A DNA stretch of 42,647 nt from IMG/VR virus record IMGVR_UViG_3300017720_000016, positions 1-42,647 of that record; one strand, written 5' to 3'. The translations under genes and the position numbers were made by a program. Every line of letters starts with the position of its first letter. The first letter of the stretch is position 1. Below, piece after piece: positions 12,876 to 20,679 of the stretch. The notes beneath the pieces were generated by a model, which was given only the letters and a program-made list of their open reading frames with translations, was not told the origin of the DNA and made no database searches. The stretch comes from a virus.

Positions 12876-13356
12876 TTCTAAATATCACTATCATTAATGG
12901 TTTTATGTAAGCTATCTTATTTGGGTCGTCCTCTGTTCCATCATCATGACCAAACCTAAAACCTTTAACTGGCTTTTTTAAAAATCTTATTTCACAATTA
13001 GGATTCTTATAAATAAAATCATGAAAGTATTTAGTATGTGTGGATGATGGTAATAAAAAAACACCAGTAAAGTTTTTTGTATTGTATGCTTTTTCAACAA
13101 ATTTACCAATCTTTCCATCGAATAAAGGATGGATGTAAGCAACTTCTCCAGACCAATCTTTAGTCAAACAATCATCATCAATTGTATAATATCTTGGTAG
13201 TAAATGATTATTATGTGATGCACAACAATCAATCGTAAAATCAAACTCTTCTGTTAAATCTGACCATATATCTTTAGGTGTCCTAAGATATTTCATTATT
13301 TTAGAACAAGTAAAACTTAAGTTTGTCTTTTCATGTTTTAATTTTTTATTAATCAT
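12868..13356 (-). CDS. Dam-like N6-adenine methyltransferase homologue, catalytic motif altered
   Basis: The 162-aa protein follows the phage Dam family layout: YLRTPKDIWSDLTEEFDF (23-40), TIDCCASHNN (41-50), RYYTIDDDCLTKDWSGEVAY (55-74) and a C-terminal FRFG...LMIVIF. Where the family has the catalytic NPPY, this protein has HPLF (residues 76-79, codons CAT CCT TTA TTC), so methyl transfer is probably lost. It may be a DNA-binding relic or have another function. A start at 13296 is possible but would leave out 20 residues. Confidence 0.7.
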   Translation of the reverse strand: MINKKLKHEKTNLSFTCSKIMKYLRTPKDIWSDLTEEFDFTIDCCASHNNHLLPRYYTIDDDCLTKDWSGEVAYIHPLFDGKIGKFVEKAYNTKNFTGVFLLPSSTHTKYFHDFIYKNPNCEIRFLKKPVKGFRFGHDDGTEDDPNKIAYIKPLMIVIFRNE

Positions 13357-13365
13357 TTAGATTCT

Positions 13366-13527
13366 TTAAGTAATGTTCTTACTATTGTTGTCCCTGGATT
13401 TAGATCGAAGTCTTTTATGCACCCCATCAATAAACTGCTTAACAGCACAATCACCACAATAATAAATTTTGTTTTCAATAATAGCTGCATCTCTATCACA
13501 CTTTGAACATTTAATTTTTTTCTTCAT
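13366..13527 (-). CDS. small zinc-ribbon protein, 53 aa
   Basis: Read by eye: MKKKIKCSKCDRDAAIIENK, then IYYCGDCAVKQFIDGVHKRL, then a basic tail. C7/C10 and C24/C27 form a classic four-cysteine zinc ribbon. It overlaps the upstream DUF3310 gene by 17 nt and ends 9 nt before the Dam-like gene. It is likely a nucleic-acid-binding accessory protein. Confidence 0.6.
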   Translation of the reverse strand: MKKKIKCSKCDRDAAIIENKIYYCGDCAVKQFIDGVHKRLRSKSRDNNSKNIT

Positions 13528-13759
13528 CTTTTAAATGTTTAATTTCTAAGTCACAATAATGTTTTATTTTTTGTAAATCTTCTATGGCTTTCCCTTTAGA
13601 TAAGTATCTACATACATATTTAATTATATTAGCTTGAAGTGGATTAAGACCATTCTTTCTAATAAAAGTCCAAGGTTGAATAATAAATTGCTTATAGTGG
13701 GATCCTCCAACTTGTTTGCCATCAGGAAAAGTTTCGTCAAAGATATCTTTATTTGTCAT
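13511..13759 (-). CDS. DUF3310 protein
   Basis: An 82-aa protein with the DUF3310 signature GGSHYKQFIIQPWTFIRKNG then LNPLQANIIKYVCRYLSKGK, then EDLQKIKHYCDLEI. This small domain is common in phage replication regions, where it has been linked to nucleotide kinase-type genes. Its own activity is unclear. I chose the ATG at 13759, giving an 11-nt overlap with the helicase gene. ATG 13774 is the alternative. Confidence 0.85.
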   Translation of the reverse strand: MTNKDIFDETFPDGKQVGGSHYKQFIIQPWTFIRKNGLNPLQANIIKYVCRYLSKGKAIEDLQKIKHYCDLEIKHLKDEEKN

Positions 13760-15392
13760 TTTTTTCTTGTACATAAATTAAATAATCTTGTCCAATAGGA
13801 TAGTTAAACTTATAGTCAGTTCTTAACAAATGTAAAGTTTTTCTTGCTCTAGTAACTCCAGTGTACCAAACTTTACGTTCATCACTTTTTTCTTGTTTAT
13901 TTTTATTTTTATAATCAGATGGATAATTACCTTTACTGTATAATACAACATGATTCGCTTCCCCACCCTTAACAGAATGAATTGTATCAATGGTTATAAG
14001 AGGATCTTTATCTAATTCTTTTTGACCATATCTTCTAAGTAATCTTATGAAATGTCTGACTTGTCTTGGTTTAAAATTTCTTCTTAGTATCCAATACCAT
14101 GGTTTAATTTTTTGATCATCTTCTAAAGTTAACCCACACCATTCTTTTAATGTTTGAAAATCATACTCTTTTAAATCTGGTTCTGCTCTCCAAAATTTAT
14201 CTTGTCTATAATTTGGATCTTCTAGCTCTCTTATATATTTATACATATTACGAGCTGATTTTTTATCTATCTTTTTATTTTTAGTTATAGCAGTCCATGC
14301 TTTTATTGCTTCCCATTGTTTTTGATCAAAACATTTTGTGCCCTTATTATCCTTATAATATAACCCAGCATCCTTAGCTAACATTCTTAATTCATTAACA
14401 GTTTCATTAATTCTACCAAGAATGTACCAATCCTCCTTAAAATTTTCAAAAGGGATTTCTTTAAAAGATAAATAAGCTTTTACATAACCTTTAGTTCCAC
14501 CAGGGTAGTATTCTTTTTCCTCACTATCATTTATTCCTCTTCTAATTACTTGTGAAAATCTATGTATGGCTTCTCCGAATCTTTGAGTCTTTCTAAGTTT
14601 TACTTTACGCCCAGGAAAAAATTTAGTAAAATATTTTGGATCAGCTCCATTCCATTTGTATATAGCCTGGTCATCATCTCCTGCTAAATATATTCGATCT
14701 ACTTTAGGAGCCATCTTATATATGACAGACCATTGTAAAGGTGTGCAATCTTGAGCTTCATCTAATATCAAAACTTTAAGTGGTGGAAAATCTACTTCTT
14801 TTATTGCTCTTTCAATCATATCATCAAAGTCAATGAACGATCTTTCTCCACCCCCTACTTTATAATGTTCATAGGTACTTATCTTTCTGAGAAACACAGT
14901 GAGTGAATCTCTCTTATAACTTTCTAGCTTATATGCTTCTTCTGGTTTAATTAATAAATTTCTAGCTTTACTATAAACACCTAATGACCAATCCTTATAC
15001 ATAAAGTTATCGTCAGCTAATCTTTTGTCTGAAGTTTTTATTACTTTAGTTTGTAATGCAAAATCTATTGTACAATCTTTTGGATCAAATACTTCTTCTG
15101 GAAAGTATCTTCTACAATAGGTATGCAGTGTTTTAAATCTAGAAAAATCATCTGTGTTATATTGTGGAAAAGACTCCATAGCTCTTTTAACAGCAGTGTT
15201 AACAGCTTTGTTTGTAAAAGATAGGTATGCTATCTCTTGTGGTCTAATACCTTTTCTTAAATAACTTTTTAAAACTTTTTCTATAAGTGTGTAAGTTTTA
15301 CCAGTGCCTGGGGGACCAAAGATCTTTATGGTTTTGTGATAAAGTTCTTTTAATATTTTAAGTTCTAAACTTTCCTGTGTGGAATTCTTCAT
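13749..15392 (-). CDS. UvrD/Rep-like superfamily 1 DNA helicase
   Basis: A 547-aa helicase with all key motifs: GPPGTGKT (26-33, ATP binding), YLSFTNKAV (56-64, motif Ia), DEAQD (211-215), GDDDQAIYKW (238-247), TIHSVKGGEANHVVL (motif V) and YTGVTRARKTLHLL (motif VI). It would unwind DNA at the phage fork using ATP. It is shorter than E. coli UvrD, like other phage versions. It overlaps the primase gene by 35 nt, so both are probably made together. Confidence 0.93.
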   Translation of the reverse strand: MKNSTQESLELKILKELYHKTIKIFGPPGTGKTYTLIEKVLKSYLRKGIRPQEIAYLSFTNKAVNTAVKRAMESFPQYNTDDFSRFKTLHTYCRRYFPEEVFDPKDCTIDFALQTKVIKTSDKRLADDNFMYKDWSLGVYSKARNLLIKPEEAYKLESYKRDSLTVFLRKISTYEHYKVGGGERSFIDFDDMIERAIKEVDFPPLKVLILDEAQDCTPLQWSVIYKMAPKVDRIYLAGDDDQAIYKWNGADPKYFTKFFPGRKVKLRKTQRFGEAIHRFSQVIRRGINDSEEKEYYPGGTKGYVKAYLSFKEIPFENFKEDWYILGRINETVNELRMLAKDAGLYYKDNKGTKCFDQKQWEAIKAWTAITKNKKIDKKSARNMYKYIRELEDPNYRQDKFWRAEPDLKEYDFQTLKEWCGLTLEDDQKIKPWYWILRRNFKPRQVRHFIRLLRRYGQKELDKDPLITIDTIHSVKGGEANHVVLYSKGNYPSDYKNKNKQEKSDERKVWYTGVTRARKTLHLLRTDYKFNYPIGQDYLIYVQEKNDK

Positions 15393-16911
15393 CCATCTCC
15401 GATACTTCTTTTGTTTGTTTTGGTTTAGTTACTTTTTTGTAATCTACAAATTTAGGCATCTCTACCGACCATACATTTTTAACACCTTCATGATAATCTA
15501 TTCGTTCACAACCTAATAAGTGCATAGCTTCTGCTGCACTTTTAAATGTTTTATCATTACCTAAAAACTTTTCAAACGTAATCTTTTTGAAATAACAAAC
15601 ATTTGTTTTGGAATCTAAGACAACATAGTTATCCTGTAATTTATCAAAGTCATCCTCTTCAATATGACTCTCAAAGAATTTTTTAAGAAAATTATATTTT
15701 TCTTCACCAAGAGTATCTTCGAATTTCATCTTCTCATTCTCTACTGCTTTTTTGACAATTGTAGACATAAGCATTTCAAATGGAGATGGTCCACTTCTTG
15801 GTCTAGGTAGAGTAACCCAATAAATTCCATATCTTAATAATTTGACTCTAAAAGACTTTTCATCTTTCATATCTTCGGGACCAATAATAATTTTCTCTCC
15901 TTGAAACTTAAAAGAATATTCAATCGACTTGGTACTTCTTATAAATTCAATTTCTTCAAAATCATCTATTAGATCTGGTACTTGTGAACCAATACCAAGT
16001 TTTCTAAACTTACATAAATCTTTATTACATATTGGTGTAATAGCACCAAGCTTAGGTGGGCATTTGTAATTGTAATCTTTTTTAGTTACAGATCTTGCAA
16101 CAGAGTTTTCTACCTCTCTGGTATCCATAGGTGTTACAAATATTTCTTGGTTTCTTTTTTGGAGAATTGTTCTCATCTCTTCAATTGTAATTTTGCCATC
16201 TGACTTCTTCATCTCAAGAACACCAACATTATAAAGTAAATCATTACGATGATTACCAGACCACTTATCCATAATCATTTTTTGAACACATGGTGGATAA
16301 TGTTTCCAATCTTCTTCAGGTTCATATTCCTTAACTTTAATATTTTGTAATTCATCTAAAGATAAAGTTTTATTTCTAATTATTTCAATAAAAGTTCCAA
16401 TCATTACTGGGGTATTTGATTCATTATATGCAAACTCAGTAGTTGCATTCATATTAAAATAAGGCATGTTCATACACTTATTCATCGGGAATACTTCAAG
16501 TGCTTGAAAGAAATTTTTATTCCATTCATTTAATTTTTTTAAAACATCTTTTACTGGATACCAATTATCTAAAAACAAAAACAAATGTAGCCCACCTGAT
16601 TTTGATCTTACTGGTACTAATGGTAATTGGTTGTCTCTAAGAATATCTATAACTTTTTTTTGTGAATAATCTTTATAACTTTGTGGGTCAATATCTATAC
16701 ACCCCCACTTACACATATCATCCTTTTCAGGTTTGATACCTATACGTTTCGTTCCTTCTAAATGTTCCTTCCAGATTTTAAGAGTAACTGGTTCGTGGAT
16801 CGTAAGTGTTTGACCTACTGTCTTGCCCCGTTCATCTACCTCCCCAGTAAGAGAGGTAGTGATGAACAGTTCAGAATTACCCTCAAATATTTTTAAGAGC
16901 TCCTGTTCCAT
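15358..16911 (-). CDS. archaeo-eukaryotic-type primase
   Basis: A 517-aa protein with the AEP primase core: CIDIDP (D73, D75, metal binding) and VPVRSKSGGLHLFLF (99-113, nucleotide binding with H109), as in the TOTE-type primase group. A later region NYKCPPKLGAITPICNKDLC looks like a zinc-binding module. No helicase motifs are present, so unwinding is left to the neighbouring UvrD-like protein. It makes primers for the family A polymerase. Confidence 0.85.
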   Translation of the reverse strand: MEQELLKIFEGNSELFITTSLTGEVDERGKTVGQTLTIHEPVTLKIWKEHLEGTKRIGIKPEKDDMCKWGCIDIDPQSYKDYSQKKVIDILRDNQLPLVPVRSKSGGLHLFLFLDNWYPVKDVLKKLNEWNKNFFQALEVFPMNKCMNMPYFNMNATTEFAYNESNTPVMIGTFIEIIRNKTLSLDELQNIKVKEYEPEEDWKHYPPCVQKMIMDKWSGNHRNDLLYNVGVLEMKKSDGKITIEEMRTILQKRNQEIFVTPMDTREVENSVARSVTKKDYNYKCPPKLGAITPICNKDLCKFRKLGIGSQVPDLIDDFEEIEFIRSTKSIEYSFKFQGEKIIIGPEDMKDEKSFRVKLLRYGIYWVTLPRPRSGPSPFEMLMSTIVKKAVENEKMKFEDTLGEEKYNFLKKFFESHIEEDDFDKLQDNYVVLDSKTNVCYFKKITFEKFLGNDKTFKSAAEAMHLLGCERIDYHEGVKNVWSVEMPKFVDYKKVTKPKQTKEVSEMDEEFHTGKFRT

Positions 16912-16914
16912 GAT

Positions 16915-17727
16915 TTAAAATGGAACGTTAGTTTTATCTGGACTATTATTTCCGTGAGCTTGATTATCTTGTGTAAAATCTACTTTACCAAAAATATCAC
17001 TCTTCATAGCACTTTGATAAAAGGCTTGAGTTGTCTCCAATACTTTTAAATGTTCTTGAGTATTTAAAAACTTATCAAACTCAACAACCCATCCATACCA
17101 AGAGTTTTGTGAATTAGACTCTTTAGTGGTGCTTAGTTTGTAAGCAGTAGACCATGATGGTGGATTAAACATACCATTTTTACCTTGTGCTCTTCTAGAC
17201 ATAATCATTGAATTCCATGTCTTAGATTTTTTCTTTTGAGTAGATTTCATAGTAATCAAAGCTTGTTCCATTGGATTATAATTTTCATCCAAAATATAAA
17301 CAAAGTGATTACCAGTATCTTCAACATAGTTTCCGTTTTCTAATCGGTCTTTGTTGTCGGCACCTCTAGTTGTTTCAGACATAATAGCTGGATCAGTATG
17401 AATACCTACTGGTCTTCCTGGACTATCCCCTTTGTCTTTCCACTCATTAAAAGTGTTTATGTAAAGACAAGGCACTACTATTAATCCTTGTCTACCTTTC
17501 CAAACTTTACCTGATGTTTCACTCCATATGTCTCCTTGCTTTGCAGTCTCAACATGTTTGCCATCAGTCTCATCTAAGACTGGAGAGTTAGCATAAAGTA
17601 TTTTTAGGATTGGTAGTTTTTGATCTCGAGCTGTCACATACTCTTGACCTTGACCTGCCATCTGCTCTAAATTAATAGCAGCTGGAAGGTTTTCTTTTTT
17701 TGTCGTCATCGCTTTTTTTTCGATCAT
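16915..17727 (-). CDS. putative single-stranded DNA-binding protein
   Basis: A 270-aa protein of a type often found next to primase and polymerase in marine phages. It has no catalytic motif, and a central domain (WKGRQGLIVVPCLYINTFNE, and later SWYGWVVEFDKF) is followed by a polar, disordered tail that ends in NVPF. That tip resembles the DIPF end of bacterial SSB, which recruits partner proteins. The SSB role is inferred from this tail and the position. The ATG at 17727 has AGGA upstream. Confidence 0.5.
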   Translation of the reverse strand: MIEKKAMTTKKENLPAAINLEQMAGQGQEYVTARDQKLPILKILYANSPVLDETDGKHVETAKQGDIWSETSGKVWKGRQGLIVVPCLYINTFNEWKDKGDSPGRPVGIHTDPAIMSETTRGADNKDRLENGNYVEDTGNHFVYILDENYNPMEQALITMKSTQKKKSKTWNSMIMSRRAQGKNGMFNPPSWSTAYKLSTTKESNSQNSWYGWVVEFDKFLNTQEHLKVLETTQAFYQSAMKSDIFGKVDFTQDNQAHGNNSPDKTNVPF

Positions 17728-17729
17728 GA

Positions 17730-18275
17730 TTATTCCTTCGTGGTTATTTTAGTTTTATTTGCAACATAAGTTCCAAACAGTTCAGCAGGTACATCTTTAC
17801 CAAGGTCTTGAATTTGTTCTCTAACAAATCCTCTAAGACTACTTGGATGAACAGAAGTTTTCTGCTTCACTGGAAGACCTTTTGCTTTCAGCTCTTCTAT
17901 AATTGATTTAGCTTCATTGTCTTGCTTCATTCCAAATTCCAAAGACACTTGGTTTTTAATCAAGTCTCCATGTCCATTTTCTCTAAGCCAATCAAAAGCT
18001 TCATCACTTTTAGACGCTGGTATTCTAGCTGAATAGAATGGTTTAACCTCAACGGATGAACCATCTGCTAATTTTAGCAGAGATAAACCAGCTTGTTGCA
18101 TTAAGTTTGGAATTGTTTGCTCAGAAAGAGTAGTTTCGACTTCTTTTAACTTTTTAAGTTCTTCTTCAGCCGTCAATATTTTTTTCTGAGTTTCCAATAA
18201 CTTATTGCAAGATTTAGCAATGTCTGTCGACATGCCAGTATCTACCGATATGATAGATTCTGCTTCTAAGTCCAT
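17730..18275 (-). CDS. conserved replication-region protein, 181 aa
   Basis: An N-terminal coiled coil (KILTAEEELKKLKEVETTLS) is followed by LADGSSVEVKPFYSARIP, AFDWLRENGHGDLIKNQVSL and SVHPSSLRGFVREQI. This order resembles a phage protein of unknown function that sits beside the ssDNA-binding-type gene. The ATG at 18275 has a perfect AAGGAGGTT ribosome site and is the first gene of the replication run. High expression is likely. Confidence 0.6.
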   Translation of the reverse strand: MDLEAESIISVDTGMSTDIAKSCNKLLETQKKILTAEEELKKLKEVETTLSEQTIPNLMQQAGLSLLKLADGSSVEVKPFYSARIPASKSDEAFDWLRENGHGDLIKNQVSLEFGMKQDNEAKSIIEELKAKGLPVKQKTSVHPSSLRGFVREQIQDLGKDVPAELFGTYVANKTKITTKE

Positions 18276-18312
18276 AAGAACCTCCTTGTGCAAGAATCAA
18301 TATATTATTAAT

Positions 18313-18341
18313 TTGATTTATGCAAACAAATAATTTAAATA
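18313..18341 (+). promoter_or_regulatory. possible promoter for the SNF2 gene
   Basis: TTGATT (18313-18318), a 17-nt spacer, and TAAATA (18336-18341). The expected transcript start falls at or next to the GTG start codon at 18349, which would give a leaderless mRNA. AT-rich DNA makes chance matches common. Confidence 0.35.
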
Positions 18342-18348
18342 ATTCTGC

Positions 18349-19755
18349 GTGTATAATTATAAAACAAAACCATTCAAACATCAAAGACAATCATTAATTG
18401 AAGGAGCCAAGCCTTATAACTTTGCTTATTTTATGGAGATGGGAACTGGTAAGACTAAAGTTGCTATTGATAATGCAGCTTATTTATATCAAGAACAAAG
18501 AATTGATTTTGCATTTGTGATCGCACCTAATTCTGTTTATCAAAATTGGAAAAAAGAAATTGATTTCCATTGTCCAGAGGAAACTAATATTTACATTTGG
18601 AAAGTAACCAAAGATAAAACATTTAAATTAGACCCAAAGAAACTTACATTTATATTAATGAATGTAGAGGCACTATCTCATGCATCAGGTAAAAAATGGC
18701 TTGAATATAAATTATTGAAACATGGTATGAGAAGCATGATTATACTTGATGAAAGCACCTCTATCAAAAATCTAAAAGCATCTAGATCTAAGGCTATTAT
18801 AAAACTAGGTCAATTAGCTAGATATAAAAGAATACTAACTGGTTCTCCTATTACAAAATCCCCATTAGATTTATTTTCTCAATGTGCTTTTTTAGATAAG
18901 GCATTATTAGGTTATGATAATTTCACTGTCTTCAAAGCTAAATATGCAGTAATGTATAGTATTGAAAGAGGCGGTTATAATATTCAAATTCCTAAATATT
19001 ATATTAATCTTGAAGAGTTAGAATATAAATTAAAAAACTTTTCTTATAGGGTTAGAAAAAAAGATTGTTTGGATTTACCAGAGAAGATGTATGTGCAAAG
19101 ATATGTAGATATGTCAGAAGAGCAAAAGCTAGCTTATGAAAGATTAAAAATTAATGCTTTAATGATAATGAAAGATGAAGAGGTATCTTACAATAATAAA
19201 CTTACTGAACTACTAAAGCTTCAACAAGTAGCTAATGGTTTTGTAAAAACTAATGATGGTAATATTGTAGATTTTAAGACTAATGCAAAACTACAAGAAT
19301 TAATGAGAATATTAGAAGAGACTGAAGATAAATGCATAATATGGGCAAACTATGTACATAACATACAAAACATTAAAAAAAAATTAGCAGAAACATACGG
19401 AGTTGATTCTGTAGTATCTATATATGGCCAGGACTCAGTTGAGTCTCGAAATCAATCAGTAGAAAAATTCCAAAATAAAGATGAGTGTAGATTCTTAGTT
19501 GGTAATCCCACAGTTGGTGGATATGGTTTAACGTTAACTGCTGCTAAATATGTAATTTATTTTAGTAATTCTTATAACTTAGAAGTCAGACAACAAAGTG
19601 AAGATAGGGCTCATAGAATAGGACAGAAGTCTCAAGTCACTTATATTGATATAATCTGTAGAGATACTATTGATCAAATGGTATTACATAATTTAGAAAA
19701 TAAAATTGAATTATCTGCTAAGACTCTTGGGGAACAGGTTCAGAAGTGGCTTTAG
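18349..19755 (+). CDS. SNF2-type superfamily 2 helicase
   Basis: A 468-aa ATPase with FKHQRQSL (Q motif), MEMGTGKTKVA (motif I, 30-40), IILDESTSIKN (motif II, DES at 134-136), RILTGSP (motif III), GNPTVGGYGLTLTAA (motif V) and RQQSEDRAHRIGQ (motif VI). SNF2-like phage proteins move along double-stranded DNA and probably clear proteins or help recombination. The start is GTG with no ribosome site. It is opposite in orientation to its neighbours and its 3' end overlaps the exonuclease gene by 38 nt. Confidence 0.92.
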   Translation: MYNYKTKPFKHQRQSLIEGAKPYNFAYFMEMGTGKTKVAIDNAAYLYQEQRIDFAFVIAPNSVYQNWKKEIDFHCPEETNIYIWKVTKDKTFKLDPKKLTFILMNVEALSHASGKKWLEYKLLKHGMRSMIILDESTSIKNLKASRSKAIIKLGQLARYKRILTGSPITKSPLDLFSQCAFLDKALLGYDNFTVFKAKYAVMYSIERGGYNIQIPKYYINLEELEYKLKNFSYRVRKKDCLDLPEKMYVQRYVDMSEEQKLAYERLKINALMIMKDEEVSYNNKLTELLKLQQVANGFVKTNDGNIVDFKTNAKLQELMRILEETEDKCIIWANYVHNIQNIKKKLAETYGVDSVVSIYGQDSVESRNQSVEKFQNKDECRFLVGNPTVGGYGLTLTAAKYVIYFSNSYNLEVRQQSEDRAHRIGQKSQVTYIDIICRDTIDQMVLHNLENKIELSAKTLGEQVQKWL

Positions 19756-20458
19756 TCTTATGATATCTATCAACTCTCTCTAACCATTTATCTTCATACT
19801 CTTTTAATTTAGATTCATTCATTTTAAACTCTTGGTACAAAACATCTTTGGTACAAATACATATAAGGCCTTGTGTTATGAGACCATATTGTTTCTTATG
19901 TGCAAGTGAGTATGCTGCTATTTGATAATAATAATCTTCTACAAACTCTTCTCTCTTTGGTTTATTGCTTTGTTTAAAGTCAATGATTGTAGGTTTATCA
20001 TCATAAAGGCCAACTACATCTGTGGCTCCTGCCCATCTATCTTCATAAGCTAGGCTTACTTCATTACCCCATACCTCTTTCAATAGGTCAAGATTGTTTA
20101 CTATCTCATGAGCCATCAGTCTTGCTTTAGCTCCATCCTCAGAGAGATTTATGTAGCCACGACCATCTATGTAGTTTTCAAGGACATAGTGCATCTCCGT
20201 GCCTCTGAGAGCTGCCTGAGAGGTAATTCTAGCTGCTTCTTGGTATCCTACTCTTTCACGCCACCTATCAAGTCCAGCTTTCTTTTCTTCTGATTGAGTA
20301 GCAGATAGTATGGTTGTAACACTTGGTATTTTTTTGTTACCTACATTATAGGTCCGTGAGCCGTCCTCCTCTTGTCTAGTATACTTCTTATATTTATATT
20401 TATTAACAAGCTTTAGATCGGTAATTTGAAATTTGTTATTATCTTTGATTAGTCGCAC
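19718..20458 (-). CDS. PD-(D/E)XK exonuclease (RecB-like)
   Basis: A 246-aa protein with the RecB-type nuclease order: IPSVTTILSAT, LRGTEMHYVLE (H90), then AGATDVVGLYDDKPTIIDFK (D147, D160, K162), then YYYQIAAYSLA (Q179, Y183). It would degrade or trim DNA ends during recombination-based replication or host DNA breakdown. The start is GTG at 20458. No in-frame ATG lies before the conserved IPSVTTIL region. It is convergent with the SNF2 helicase gene. Confidence 0.88.
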   Translation of the reverse strand: MRLIKDNNKFQITDLKLVNKYKYKKYTRQEEDGSRTYNVGNKKIPSVTTILSATQSEEKKAGLDRWRERVGYQEAARITSQAALRGTEMHYVLENYIDGRGYINLSEDGAKARLMAHEIVNNLDLLKEVWGNEVSLAYEDRWAGATDVVGLYDDKPTIIDFKQSNKPKREEFVEDYYYQIAAYSLAHKKQYGLITQGLICICTKDVLYQEFKMNESKLKEYEDKWLERVDRYHKTKATSEPVPQES

Positions 20459-20466
20459 ATAGTCTT

Positions 20467-20679
20467 TTAGAATACTTTAAATAAAAGAGCAACTATTATT
20501 CCAATCATTGAAGTCATTAAAAAGGCAGTAGAAGATATAAGAATTTTTTCTATTCTATGTATATCATTATGCAGATCTTTGATTTGTTTATTAGTTTGTT
20601 CTTGCATGATTCTGCACAACTTCTCGTGGTCATCAATTCTTTGATGAGCTAGATTATCTTTAGAAGTTTTTCTTGGCAC
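20467..20679 (-). CDS. small coiled-coil protein with C-terminal membrane helix
   Basis: A 70-aa protein with a charged coiled-coil half (QEQTNKQIKDLHNDIHRIEK) and one C-terminal membrane segment (SSTAFLMTSMIGIIVALLF). This layout resembles the XhlA-type lysis accessory proteins, so a role with a holin is possible. It begins with GTG after GGTGGGA and overlaps the end of the 797-aa virion gene. Confidence 0.55.
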   Translation of the reverse strand: MPRKTSKDNLAHQRIDDHEKLCRIMQEQTNKQIKDLHNDIHRIEKILISSTAFLMTSMIGIIVALLFKVF

